NCBI GenBank assembly: GCA_002749535.1
Contig: MZZL01000409.1
Span: 2,186,160-2,250,159 of the forward strand
DNA: 64,000 nucleotides
Direction: 5' to 3'
From: Apophysomyces variabilis
Lineage: Eukaryota; Mucoromycota; Mucoromycetes; Mucorales; Mucoraceae
In this document: one piece after another, positions 24,002 to 34,928 of the stretch
How positions within the stretch are numbered: the stretch's first letter is position 1
How the letters are laid out: each line of letters begins with the position of its first letter
Notes under the pieces: model-generated
The model's input: only the letters and a program-made list of their open reading frames with translations
Databases searched by the model: none
What the model was told of the DNA's origin: nothing
Made by a program: the position numbers and the translations under genes

Positions 24002-25214
24002 ATGACGCTTATTTTAGCATGGAATATCATACTTGCGCTGTCCATTATCTATATCATACCAAGTTCTTGCGTTCAATGGATGGCTGAAATACCTCATGCG
24101 CCGCCACGATGGAAGAGCAAGCTCTTCAATATTCCTACTTGGATAATTCCTATCGAAGGTACAAAAAGAGAAAAAACCCATCATAAACAGAACTTAAATG
24201 TGGGATTTTGTTAGGATACGACACCGATGTGTTCGATGCGACTACTGTGTTTTCAGTTGCCATTATGGGGGCTTCTGTTGCTTACTCTGTCTATTTCATA
24301 TTCGCTGTTTATCTCCCATCCTTGCCCACCAACCGTAGAACAATCGGAAGCTTTAATAAGCTGATCATGATGTATCTCGTAGCCACATTCATAGCCAGTT
24401 TTACATTTTGCTTGATGAATGCTGGCAGGATATGGGCATCTTTTGGTGTATTCCACAATCTGTTTGAAATCATGTTGCTGGCCTACATTATTATACGTCA
24501 GATAGAAGCAGCGCAAGTGATTTCCACCTTTCCTCTTTATTATCCATTGATCTGCTAACCTCTCAGACATAGTGAGCGATGGTTTGCACCGGTCTCGTTT
24601 GTGTACATCCTTGCCACTATGGCTATTGTTATTGTTGCCCCCTGGCCACTTGATGCATTGTTTTTTAAATTTCAAGGTAAACTCATAAGCAATATGGTAT
24701 GAGTGCTAAACAAATCCTTACAAGGACTGGCTACGGATTTCGCTTTGTCCTTCGCCTTAATTCGACTATATCTCCACAATCGTGAGGCTGCTAAGCATAT
24801 CTACGTTCGAATCCCAGCCACTGGTGAGACTAACAATACCGACCAAGGAGATCTCAAGAAACGCAAATATATGCCTCCCGTCCATTATCACTTGCTTATT
24901 ATATCCCTCGCTGCAAGTTTACATAGCATAGGCAACGTCTTGGTAACTGTGTCAAATCACTTCTTGATGTAAGCTTTAGAAAACAACTATAGCACATTAA
25001 TTCACACAATACTGTTAGGTGGGTTATATTTCAGTTTTTTTACGGAGTGGCATTTCCGATGTACGCCTATTACTGCGTTTCAGAGCCGAACTCTAGCCGA
25101 ATCTTGTGGTACCCTATCAGCTTTTCCAAAGAGGCGCTAGTGACCGCCTTTAGTGTAGTACTTTCAGGTTTTAGCATAGTTGTAGGCATTTTAAATTCAG
25201 GTATAGAAGCCTGA
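24002..25214 (+). CDS. multi-pass membrane protein, unknown family
   Basis: Five exons (24002-24158, 24215-24512, 24567-24676, 24725-24968, 25019-25214) join to 334 aa with about eight or nine hydrophobic segments. The first (LILAWNIILALSIIYIIPSS) may be a signal anchor. Others include ASVAYSVYFIFAVYL, LIMMYLVATFIASFTFCL, FAPVSFVYILATMAIVIVAP and FSVVLSGFSIVVGIL. A soluble loop lies near 240-265 (TGETNNTDQGDLKKRKY). No transporter or receptor motif is recognised. The second intron is GC-AG: donor GCAAGT at 24513. Only this choice keeps frame (IEAAHSERWF), because a GT donor 4 nt later gives an immediate stop. It is convergent with the p24 gene (127 bases). Confidence 0.8.
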
Positions 25215-25341
25215 TTATCAGCAAAATGAACATGACCAACATCAAATAACTGAAGTAAATAAATGGTCATCATCTTCCAGCTATTTCACAGCGTTCTTTA
25301 TTCGCTTTTTTATTCTTGTTTTATATTTGTTTATTTTCTTG

Positions 25342-26161
25342 TTAAACAACGCGTTTAACTTCAAAGAATCGCTTTAGATATATGACTTGCCAAAAACATA
25401 CCGCTATCAACAAAGCTACTTGAGCAAGGGACCACCATTTAACGCGAGAATTGGTGCTTTCAGCGGCTGCCGCCAGGATATTAATAATAGAAGCGTTCTC
25501 AACGTTCTAACTTACTATTTCTGTGCTGACGCTCACGAACAATAATGTACTCTTGTTCAGATTTAATAGCGAAGATACTGTCGGCTAATTCGCGGATTTC
25601 ACGTTCAATCGGGTCAATGTGTTCTAGCAACGACATGTTTAGGTTAAGCCTTTTCAAGCATAGCCTTCACCTTTGGTATCATCTTCAAACTTTTGCATGT
25701 CATGGACGTTGAAGCTGACGTGTCTAGCAGGGACAGATGACATTCTGTTCACGAAACAATACGTATATCTGCCAGGTACGGTTGCACGGATGACATTTAC
25801 GCCAGAGGTTTGTCGGGCAGCGCTATTAATCAGTCGATTCCTGGGATCATGTATCTGTATAACCCTCTCAGCTATCTGATACAGCGGCTATCGTATATAA
25901 ACCGCTACTTTACCATAAGATCAATACCTGGGTGGCCATTCTCGCCAACCTGTAAATGAAGGTGAATAAACGAAGTACATCACGGCTGGCATTAAATCTA
26001 ACCTGGAAAGACACTGTCATTTTGTCTCCTTCAGTCAATTGTTCAAAAAAGCATTCCGAACCATGAGCACGAATATCTATGCTCAATGCATCGGTGATAT
26101 AAAGTGAAACAAATGCAAGAATAAGCAGGATTCCTAGTAGTCGTTGCGCTGAATGCAGCAT
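25342..26161 (-). CDS. ERV25: p24/TMED family cargo receptor (Erv25-like)
   Basis: Type I membrane protein of COPII/COPI vesicles that cycles between ER and Golgi. Five exons (26161-26003, 25949-25914, 25866-25671, 25623-25516, 25466-25342), all GT-AG introns of 47-53 nt, give 207 aa. Order: signal peptide ([20 protein letters not shown]); GOLD domain with the two conserved cysteines (SECFFEQL and [10 protein letters not shown]); a coiled coil ([20 protein letters not shown]); a membrane helix ([20 protein letters not shown]); and a short cytosolic tail, [11 protein letters not shown]. The FF plus basic tail is the COP-binding type found in the Erv25/TMED10 subgroup. The Met at 26161 begins the signal peptide; an earlier Met is less likely. 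Confidence 0.92.
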
Positions 26162-27059
26162 GAGATTCGAAGAAAGGAGGCAAGCACTTCTCGGTTGCGG
26201 ACGTTGAAATTTACTTGCCCTTTTCAACGCAACAATGCAGGACCATGGTCACCTCTACAGTTGCACGGTATAGCAGAATCCCTCCGCAAATCAAACAAAA
26301 CAATTAAATTCCTTTCGGAAATAAGCTTCTGCCCTTGTGAATCAAAGGGAATGTGGTGCTCAGCGGGGCGCGTCAATAAATTTGTGTTCAAGCTCCTTTC
26401 TTAGCGTCAAAGTAAGGTCAGTTATATATTCAATAGCAAATGAAATAAGTTGCAATTCAAAATATTACCAAATAAAAAACCGTATCTCGTCCCTCTTCAT
26501 CCACTATCGACATGTACTGTGTCCTATTCCATCATTGAATGGTTTAAGGGTGCGTGAGAATTTCCATATCAAGGCTGGGACTGTCGTGCCCGAACAAAAA
26601 ACGGAAGTAGCCACAACGTAGGTCTCCAACTCTCCACTTTCAGAATTCGGATTCTTCATTTGTTTTACCAGTCATGCAATGAATAGTCAAGGAGAAGTAA
26701 GGGAACCGTGTTATTCCTAGAAAGAATAGTCAACATTTGAATGAATAGGATACCATTACCGAGGATATGGTTGCAACAGGAAGCGACATGGTGATACCTC
26801 AGCATTCCTTATCTGTTCTAATTCCTACCAAAATAGCAAGGTGTTGACTGGGATTGCCTTCACTGCTCAAGAGAAAGTTATCGTGCCCACAGGTTGGATA
26901 TTGAAAACTTTAAGAACAAGACTCGCTTCACTAACTGTTTCCGAAAAGGAAGGCAACGTTTAAGAAATACTTGAGCCTAGGCAGTATACCGGAAGGATTT
27001 CAAGTAATGAACTCGACTATCTGATATTCGTAAACGTAAAACTAAACGATGCAAAATAG
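26162..27059. other. divergent upstream region; may hide first exon(s) of the WD40 gene
   Basis: Lies between divergent p24 and WD40 genes. Short coding-like bits occur (for example NGLRVRENFHIKAGTVVPEQ near 26540-26600 and MVATGSDMVIPQHSLSVLIP near 26770-26830), but I could not splice them convincingly to anything. Confidence 0.4.
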
Positions 27060-28485
27060 GCCAAAACTTTGAAGACACTAGATGAGCAATTTTACCGATT
27101 TAAGGTTGCCAAACTTAGTGAGAGCTGCAGCATTGGGCATTTTCAATTGCGCAACCTGGTATGGGCTCCTGATAAGAATAGCGTTTATTATATGTGTAAG
27201 GATACAGTAGGAATTGCACGTATCTGTATTACATCATATTGATTTTCGTTTTTGTTGCAGCCAATAATACCATCCGTCAATGGTCACCACAATTGAACAG
27301 CAGTCGACTCGTTCTCAACGCGTGTTTTGACGTGATCAGCATGGCATGTTCTCATGGGATACTACTCGCAGGCGGCGCGGGAGGCGAGTACGTCTGCAAG
27401 CGGTTAGATGATGAAAAGGTCCATTATACCAGTGCAAGACCCGATTCAGTCAGCACGGTGAATCACTTGGATATCACGAGTGGATTACATGGAGGTAAAA
27501 CTAAAATAGGCGCATATATTATGATAGAGATAACTTAGGTCTGTTTGCGTAGAACTTGTTGCATTGATTTCAGGCAATGACCAAAAGATACGGTTCCTTA
27601 ACTTGGACACAATGACAATACCAAACACTTTGTCATTTCCATTTGCGGTAAATGTATGATGCGGTAGAAAAAGAATCCACCAAAAAAAGGGCAACAATGC
27701 AAAGTAAAAAGCAAAACTGGTTAGTGCTCGGCGTTATCCCCTGATAAGAAGTTGATCTGCGTCGTGGGCGATTCAACGCAAACGCTTATAGCAGACGCAA
27801 GCACCGGTCAGGGTAATTATGAAGTACCTGTAACAGAGACCAAACGAATCTGACACCTTGGGAATAGTCATCGGATCGAGTAATGAACATTTCGATTACT
27901 CTTTTGCGTGCTGTTGGCATCCGAATGGCAGAACATTTGCTACTGGGAACCAAGACATGACTACGAGGTAAAATTTCAAAATGAAATATATTCTTCAGCA
28001 TTAATGGCGCATAAAAGGGTTTATGATATACGGAATGCACAAAAAGCCATGCATGTCCTAGGCGGTAGAGCGGGTGCTATCCGATCTCTCCGCTTTTCAC
28101 ACGATGGGAATCTTTTAGTAGCAGCAGGTAAGAGGAAATGGAAATAGAAAGGCAATTATATAACCTTCTTCTTTCTGATGGCATTAGAGCCTATTGATTA
28201 CGTTCATATCTATGACGCACAGCAGTATGACAGCTGCCAGGTTATCAATTTATTTGGAGCTGTGGCAGGAGTTGGTAATACTATAGTTTCCCAGCAAAGA
28301 ATGAAATACTAAACATGGAACACAGCATTTACCCCTGAAGATCAGGCTTTGTTCATCGCCAACGCGACTAATGATGTAGGGTAAGTAGCCAATGGTCGGA
28401 AAGAACGCAATCTAAAAAATGTATATTCAGGCACGGGATCTACGAATTCCAGAAAATAAATGAAGAACCAATTATGTACTTTTGA
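27060..28485 (+). CDS. WD40-repeat protein resembling the fungal DUF2415 family
   Basis: Nine exons are resolved: 27060-27195 (5' end tentative), 27261-27494, 27574-27653, 27725-27812, 27868-27967, 28018-28127, 28188-28274, 28326-28380 and 28431-28485. All internal phases agree. The protein starts in view with GHFQLRNLVWAPDKNSVYY. It contains VNCSALSPDKKLICVVGDST and HFDYSFACCWHPNGRTFATG, the core of the DUF2415/WD40 pattern, and then SLRFSHDGNLLVAAEPIDYV and VAFTPEDQALFIANATND. It ends EEPIMYF. Homologues are uncharacterised beta-propellers, so no function is assigned. The initiator Met probably lies in an upstream exon that I could not place. Confidence 0.8.
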
Positions 28486-28634
28486 TACCATCTAATGTGT
28501 GATTCTATTGTTGACTTCATTGGTATATTTATTAAAGAGAGGAAGAGCATCTAGAAATGAAAGAGGAAACAGAGGAGATAGGTGGAGAGTTATGGAAAGA
28601 AGAATATTATGTACATGATGCTTGTAGTTGGTTT

Positions 28635-29904
28635 CTAAAGGAGTTGGGTTGCTGAGTTTTGTGCATGCCAGCGCACTACTTCTTCATAAATGGCCCAAGA
28701 TATGGCCGAATTCAGCGGCTTCCGAATCAGTCGAACACTGATACCATCAAAAAATCCCATTATCCCTTCCTCCTATAGAATAACGATTAATGGTGGAGTT
28801 GTCTGTTTTCCTTTCCTTTACCTTGAATACTTTCTGTGCCGCCTGGATAAGATATTTGTATAAGTTTGGTTTCAACTGCATTCTTGTTTTCAGCATGTCA
28901 AAAGGCTGAGTCATACAAGTAGCTGCAGCGCCCGCAACTACACCGGAACCTAGATTGATAGCAACATTTGCCACTGCAAGCTGTTGTGATTTCACGAATG
29001 CTATTCCCAAATAGCCAGAAATCAAGACAAAAAGCATGTTACTCTTTGTTCATCCGTTCGTTGTTTGTATAGGTTACCATTAGTCCAGCTTTTGGTCTGT
29101 TCATAAAAGAATAAGTAAATGCCAGCAAAAGGCGCATCTCGAATAAAGGTCGCACCATAACCAGCAAATAATCCTTTGTCGATCGAATTACTTTGTAAAT
29201 GATACAGAACAGCTGGCTGACTTACCTCGAAAGCCATCATTTTTTACAATGGATCGAAAAGCTTGGCCCATGCTCTTGTAATTGTAGAAATTACTTTCGT
29301 ACCTCACTTTGACCACTGTGATAGGCATCATCACATAACCCACGGCACCTCGTGCTGCTGCTCCTGAAATCAAATTCTCCCACCGTTTTTGCTCTTTCCA
29401 CTGGGGAGAGGATGAAGGGGATTTCCGGACTCGTTGCAAAACCTCTCTGATTTCTGCCAATGTGCAGAAATACAAAGCGGATCCAGGAACATTTCTATAG
29501 ATGGATACAAGTTGGTCATAGATCTGCGCTTGTCAGACTAGAAAAGGGGATTCCTTTTCTTTTTTTCCTTTCTTTTTTGTACCTTACGATAGTAGGCACC
29601 GTCCCTCTCCACAGACCATGTACTCCATTGGTCTGAACAATACCGCGAATGGTGGAATAAATGGTACTTATCGCCGGAGAAATAAACACATTAGCGAAAT
29701 GTGCTATACAGTGAATAGAGCATGCAACCTTTTATGCGGTGCAACCAATAATCCTTTTTGTTTAGCTTCGCGCAAGAAGGCTAGGTGATCCTGTCGTTGT
29801 TGCTGAAGTCGTGTTTTTATCAAGTCCAGCGGCTGCAAGGTCACACACGCGGTCATGCCAGACAGGGCACCACCGACAAGATGCAGCACTGGATTCTTCT
29901 CCAT
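28635..29904 (-). CDS. HEM25: mitochondrial glycine carrier, Hem25/SLC25A38
   Basis: Inner-membrane carrier that imports glycine for 5-aminolevulinate and haem synthesis. Exons 29904-29729, 29666-29583, 29494-29226, 29173-29078, 28973-28822 and 28772-28635 give 304 aa; yeast Hem25 is 307. The three mitochondrial-carrier repeats show their signatures in order: [22 protein letters not shown] and [14 protein letters not shown]25A38-type features are [22 protein letters not shown] and the C-terminus [20 protein letters not shown]. The acceptor at 28974 was chosen because it alone gives SWTNVANVAI in frame. It is convergent with the WD40 gene (149 bases). Confidence 0.95.
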
Positions 29905-30282
29905 GAATGATATAATTGACTGAGTTTTGATGCGTGAAGAAAAGGAATAAGCAGATTCGAAAAACACTTTGTATCAACTGGGGGTAACAACTCCGCTCAA
30001 CAGTCGAACTCTTGAACTACCGGATGACTCATATTCTGATTTGGAATGTCTCCTGTTATCTTTCTTTCCGAGAACTAATCCAGGTTCTAGCGATAGCATG
30101 AAATGAAAGACGAAGTTTGGGCTGTACAGGCTTTCCCCGACATTTCTTTTTTATTTCGTTTTTTGTGTTCATTCTTAGTACAAAAAGAAGCGCGGGAAAA
30201 TAGAAGAGACTTTGGTACATAACAATGGCAATAACGGATTGCCGACAGGGTAATTATAGAAATTAAAAGGAGGAAAGGGTGT

Positions 30283-33200
30283 CTACAACTTGCTATCCCG
30301 GTTGGCGCCAGCGAGCTCAACCGCAGCATTGGAAATAGCAATCACATCGCGTTCAACCACACGGGTCTGGAAAATAACCTTGGAACCTTCCTTCCACATT
30401 TGGGTTTCCAAAGTTTCGCCAGGGAAGACATGCTTAGCAAAGCGAGCCTTGATGTTCTTGAAGGAAGCAGGATCGTTGTTACCAAAGGTCTTCAGGACAT
30501 GCTTACCGGAAATACCAAACGAGCAAAGGCCGTGAAGAATCGGCACATCAAAACCTCCCTAATATCAGTCTTGTTAATTGATCCATCGCTCTTTCTAAGC
30601 ATAGTCATAGATACGTACAATAGCTGACATAGAAGGGTCAATGTGCAAGGGGTTATAATCACCGCTCAAGCGATAAAGAGCGGCCTGATCTTCGTTAGTC
30701 TTCTCTGTCACAATGGCGTCTGGTTTGCGGTTAGGGGGAGTATTGCTAGCAGTGGCAGCTCCACGGTCAGAGCCTTTCTTTGGCCCACCGAAACCGCCGC
30801 TTCCACGGATAAAGAGGGTGAACTCATTCTCAAAGACGACTTCACCTGAGCCATCAGTGGTCGTAACACCGATAGTAACTGCAGCACCCTTGCCCTTGTC
30901 AAGGATATCAACCACACGAGCCTGGGACTTGAGGGTTCCGCTGGTGGGAATTGGTTTCTTCAACGACAGGAATTGTTCGCCGTGCAACAGCATCATCTAT
31001 GTCAACGCGGTCAGCATGATATTCTTCCCTTTCCTCTATAATGATTTCGCACCCAATTTACTTACAGGGTTGAAGTTTGGAAGGAAATCTCCAAAGGGAA
31101 CAGACATCATAGACGTAAATGAAGGAATCACACCAAAGGTAGGCAACACCGAGAAGTTAGCATCATTTTCGTACACATATTGAAGATCTGTGCGCTTGCA
31201 TCCAACACCAAGAGCGTAAAGAATAGCCTCACGTTCAGTGTACTCAAAGTCTTGGATGTCAAACTTTAGTTTTTTCGTGGCTTCAACGTCGAATGTGCCA
31301 TCTTCCTTTGCTGGCTCTTCCTCGCTAACGTTGCTGAAGTTTTCCATGAAACCTTGGAACGAATCCTGTGTCGAGTTAGGGTTGGTAGCACGACCATCAT
31401 CAAAGTCAGTAATGCGAGCCCACTCGCTGGCAACCTGTTCAGGTGTCAAGGTGCGGTTGGCAGGGAAGCCAACACCTCCAGTACGTTGCCAGCGCACTTT
31501 GGCAATCCAGCCACTGCCAACTTCGAAAATACTGCCGGTTTCCTCATTGGAACTGTGGCCAAGGTAAGCTATAAGAGGTGCAACATATTCAGGCTTGAAG
31601 GCCTCCACCATCTCCGGAGGCATGACGGTAGCAGTCATACGGGTACCGGCGTTGGGAGCAATGACGTTGGCCAGAATGTTTCTACGTTGACCTTCCAAGG
31701 CAATGGTCTTGGTGAAGCCAACAATACCAAGCTTGGCGGCACTGTAGTTCGTCTGACCGAAGTTTCCGTACAGACCCACCGCAGAAGCAGTATTGATGAT
31801 ACGACCATATTTTTGCTTGTGAAAGTGAGGCCAGGCAGCCTTGACGACTTCAAACAGGCAATTTAAAAAGTTAGTCGCTGGGGAGTAAAACTCATTTTCA
31901 ATAGCTACCTTTATAAGTGCCTCTTAAGTGGACTCTGTGAACCAGATCCCAATCAGCGTCACTCATTCTAGCAAAGGACTTGTCACGGAGGATACCAGCA
32001 TTGTTAACGAGGATATCAATGCGACCGAAGGCCTTGATTGCTGTCTCGACAACCTTTTCACCATCTTCGACAGAATCATAGTTTGCAACGGCTTTACCGC
32101 CAGCTTTGCGGATCTCATCGACAACCAGGTCAGCAGCACGGGAATCGGAACCCTGACCATGGGTGGAACCACCAAGGTCATTGACAACTGTAAGGAAACA
32201 GGGACGGCATGACTCAGAACAAACAAGGACGAGGGCAAAATGGATATCATCAAGGATGACTTACCAACGGAAGCACCCAGCTTGGCTAAAAGCAATGCAT
32301 AGGCTTTACCAAGTCCACCACCAGCGCCGGTAACAATGGCGACCTTATGGTTAACGTGGGTTAGTTCTCACAGGTGAAACATGACATCCTTGTTTCTACC
32401 TGGCCATCGAATCTTAGGGGTTCACCTGTAGGGTTTGCTTCAGCAGCCTTGGCTCGTTCCAGCAATGCCATGAAGTCAGTATCCATTACAGAGGAAGGAT
32501 ATTCATTGGTCTTGTCGAAATCACAGATTTCTTCCCACTTGGCACTGACTGCTGCAGGGGTAAATGTTTCATCCGCTTTGAAGACGACACCGGGTGATCG
32601 TTCCCATCTGAGCTTGGACACAAAACCGCCACCGACTTCGAAGATGCCACCATTGTCTTCGGTATTCTCATGGCAAAGGTAACCCACGACGGGGGTTACG
32701 AATTCAGGCTTAAGTGATTGCAAAATTTCGGGAGGCATGACAGTTTCCGTCCTACGAAAGAGCAAACAAATAAATCAGTGACCCAAAGTTGCTTATTGCA
32801 GACGTACATTCTGGAAGCCGCCATAGGAGCAATTGTGTTTGTGTGGATGTTATCTTTGGCACCCTCCTTTGCCAAAGAGCTACTGAAACTAGCCAATGCA
32901 AGCTTGGCTAATTAAACGAATAAGTAAAAAGGGGAAGAGGTATATCAAGAGGGAAGTAGGATCGCTTCTTACCAGCGCTATAGTTTGCTTGACCAAAGTT
33001 TCCGTACAGACCAGCAGCAGATGCAGTCATGATAATTCGTCCGTACTTTTGTTTTCTCATTATAGGCCATGCTGCCTTGGTGACAGCATACGAGCCTTTG
33101 ACGTGGACTGCTTGAATCAAATCCCAGTCGGCATCTGTCATTCTGGCAAAAGACTTGTCTCGAAGAATGCCTGCATTATTGATGACAATGTCGACGCGTC

Positions 33201-33540
33201 CGAATGCCTTCATGGCGGTTTCGACGATCTTTGCACCATCTTCGACGGAGTTGTAGTTGGCGACTGCCTTACCACCGGCTTTACGAATCTCTTCCACCAC
33301 GGCATCGGCTGCATTGGAGCTAGTACCGTCGCCAGTTCTAGAAACACCCAGATCATTTACGACGACACTGGCACCACGAGAGGCAAAGTAAAGGGCATAT
33401 GCCTTACCGAGACCTTTTTTTTTTTTTTTTTTAAAGAATGATAAGCATATATGTTACTTTGGAATGGCTTAAAATGGCAAACCTCCGCCTGCGCCTGTAA
33501 TAATGGCGACTCTTCAATCATAACGGATCTCATTAGCCAT
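30283..33540 (-). CDS. FOX2: peroxisomal multifunctional beta-oxidation enzyme FOX2, with a nonsense codon
   Basis: Catalyses the hydratase-2 and (3R)-hydroxyacyl-CoA dehydrogenase steps of peroxisomal fatty-acid oxidation. Nine exons: 33540-33483, 33413-32973, 32907-32808, 32751-32400, 32343-32265, 32187-31909, 31847-31066, 30996-30619 and 30558-30283; 914 codons before the stop. Two tandem SDR domains each have [12 protein letters not shown] and the Ser/Tyr/Lys triad ([28 protein letters not shown]). The MaoC-like hydratase has [13 protein letters not shown]. The protein ends SKL, a PTS1 signal. Codon 9 is TGA (33514-33516), in [23 protein letters not shown], where relatives have Gly. Everything else is intact, so this is a null allele, a base error or readthrough. 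Confidence 0.93.
33415..33432. repeat. 18-base T run in FOX2 intron 1
   Basis: On the coding strand this is A18 directly before the splice acceptor AG, so the acceptor lacks the usual pyrimidine tract. Confidence 0.9.
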
Positions 33541-34928
33541 GTTGTGTATTTACAAAGAGAAAAACTGGGGAAAGATGTGGGGAAAAGTGAGATACCAAAA
33601 GATTTTATAGGAGATTTTCATTTGAAATACTTTGTGTCACCGTGGTGAGTTTTCACATGCCCGTCTTTGCATGTGATTCGTTTGTCATCATGTTCTATGA
33701 GGTATCCTCCGGTTTGTCTCCGTACATCGTCCCCGCGACAAAGTAAATTAAATATGGAAACATGGCTTATATACATCATGAACGCTATTTGATTCTGGCT
33801 AAAACTGCTTTATATCAATGATCGTCGTCATTCTATTAACTAATCTCTAGTTCCTACTCATATAGCACATAAGCATATTTATACCCAATTTTGTTTGCAG
33901 AGAAAAAAAATGGCTGCCATTCGCAGTTGAGAAGCCACATTAGGCAAAAAGGCGTCAACCAAACACCAATCTACCAGAAATGGTAATACGGGTAATGGAA
34001 AGCATAAGGACACAACTTATCTATAGACACACTTTCTACGTCGCAGAGATTGTCTTAGCCCATTTTAGCTATATATTGACTAGGAAAATATTACTCTGCT
34101 TCTTTCTTCTCTCTTCCACACTTGTCCTTTTAAATTATATCCCCAAATTTACGGAAATGTTGTCGATAAGAATAGAAAACTTGAATTCACGGAATACATT
34201 GTTGAGGATGAATAATAATGCTGTTGCACCGATCAATACCTGTACTGAATGTTTGATGAAATGGCCATAAGGAATCTTCTCAGGCTAACAACAAGCAGTG
34301 TACATTATACCACGATTGAGGGATTCTCGTTCGAGAGGAATAATAAGAAAACGTGTCATACTTTCCCACATTATTTAGGACAGATTAGGTTCTGGAAACT
34401 CAATACTGAAAGGTATACACTTGCGAAGCATTTATATATTCACATTCGCACAGCTCAGAGATCAGCTAAACAGTATGAGGAACACCCTGACAGGATCTAT
34501 GAAAATCGTAAAGAAAGGGTCGTAGATTCACTGCAATTTAGGTACTTAAAAGATCTCACCATGAGTATTTTGATTTTAATTCTTCAGTCGTTGTATCGAA
34601 GTGGCCAGAAAATTTAAGCGGGTGTTTGAAGGTTTTAGAGCCGCCATATAGACTTAGTAGAACTTTGCGGTTTCCCGTTAAATGGCGAGCTTTAGCCTGG
34701 AAAGAGAAATAAGATTAAGGAGCGGTAAAATCGGATAAACAACGAAGCTTTTCGGGTAACGGAAAGTCACCGGAAGACTTCAGGGTATGAATGAGAGGAG
34801 ACTGAATAAACAAAGTGCTGCACCTCGAAGGCATTTTGAAGCTAATTCGTTTATAAATTCGTTTGGCTATTGGTCACATACATGTATGATGATACTTCCT
34901 GATCAACACCCTTTGTGGTGATAGAATC
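33541..34928. other. intergenic, no gene recognised
   Basis: FOX2 promoter side and the downstream region of the Dis3L2 gene. Frames at 33980-34270 and 34249-34617 are open but have no recognisable domain, no supporting introns and biased low-information composition; I do not call them genes. Confidence 0.5.

Noticed and set aside
33500..33590. FOX2 start encoded by an upstream exon that skips the TGA
   Set aside because: A GTAAAT...GAAG intron is possible, but it would delete MANEIRYDG, the conserved family N-terminus, and replace it with a hydrophobic peptide.
34249..34617. 122-codon open frame as a gene
   Set aside because: No recognisable motif, no supporting introns, and hydrophobic low-information ends; length alone is not enough.
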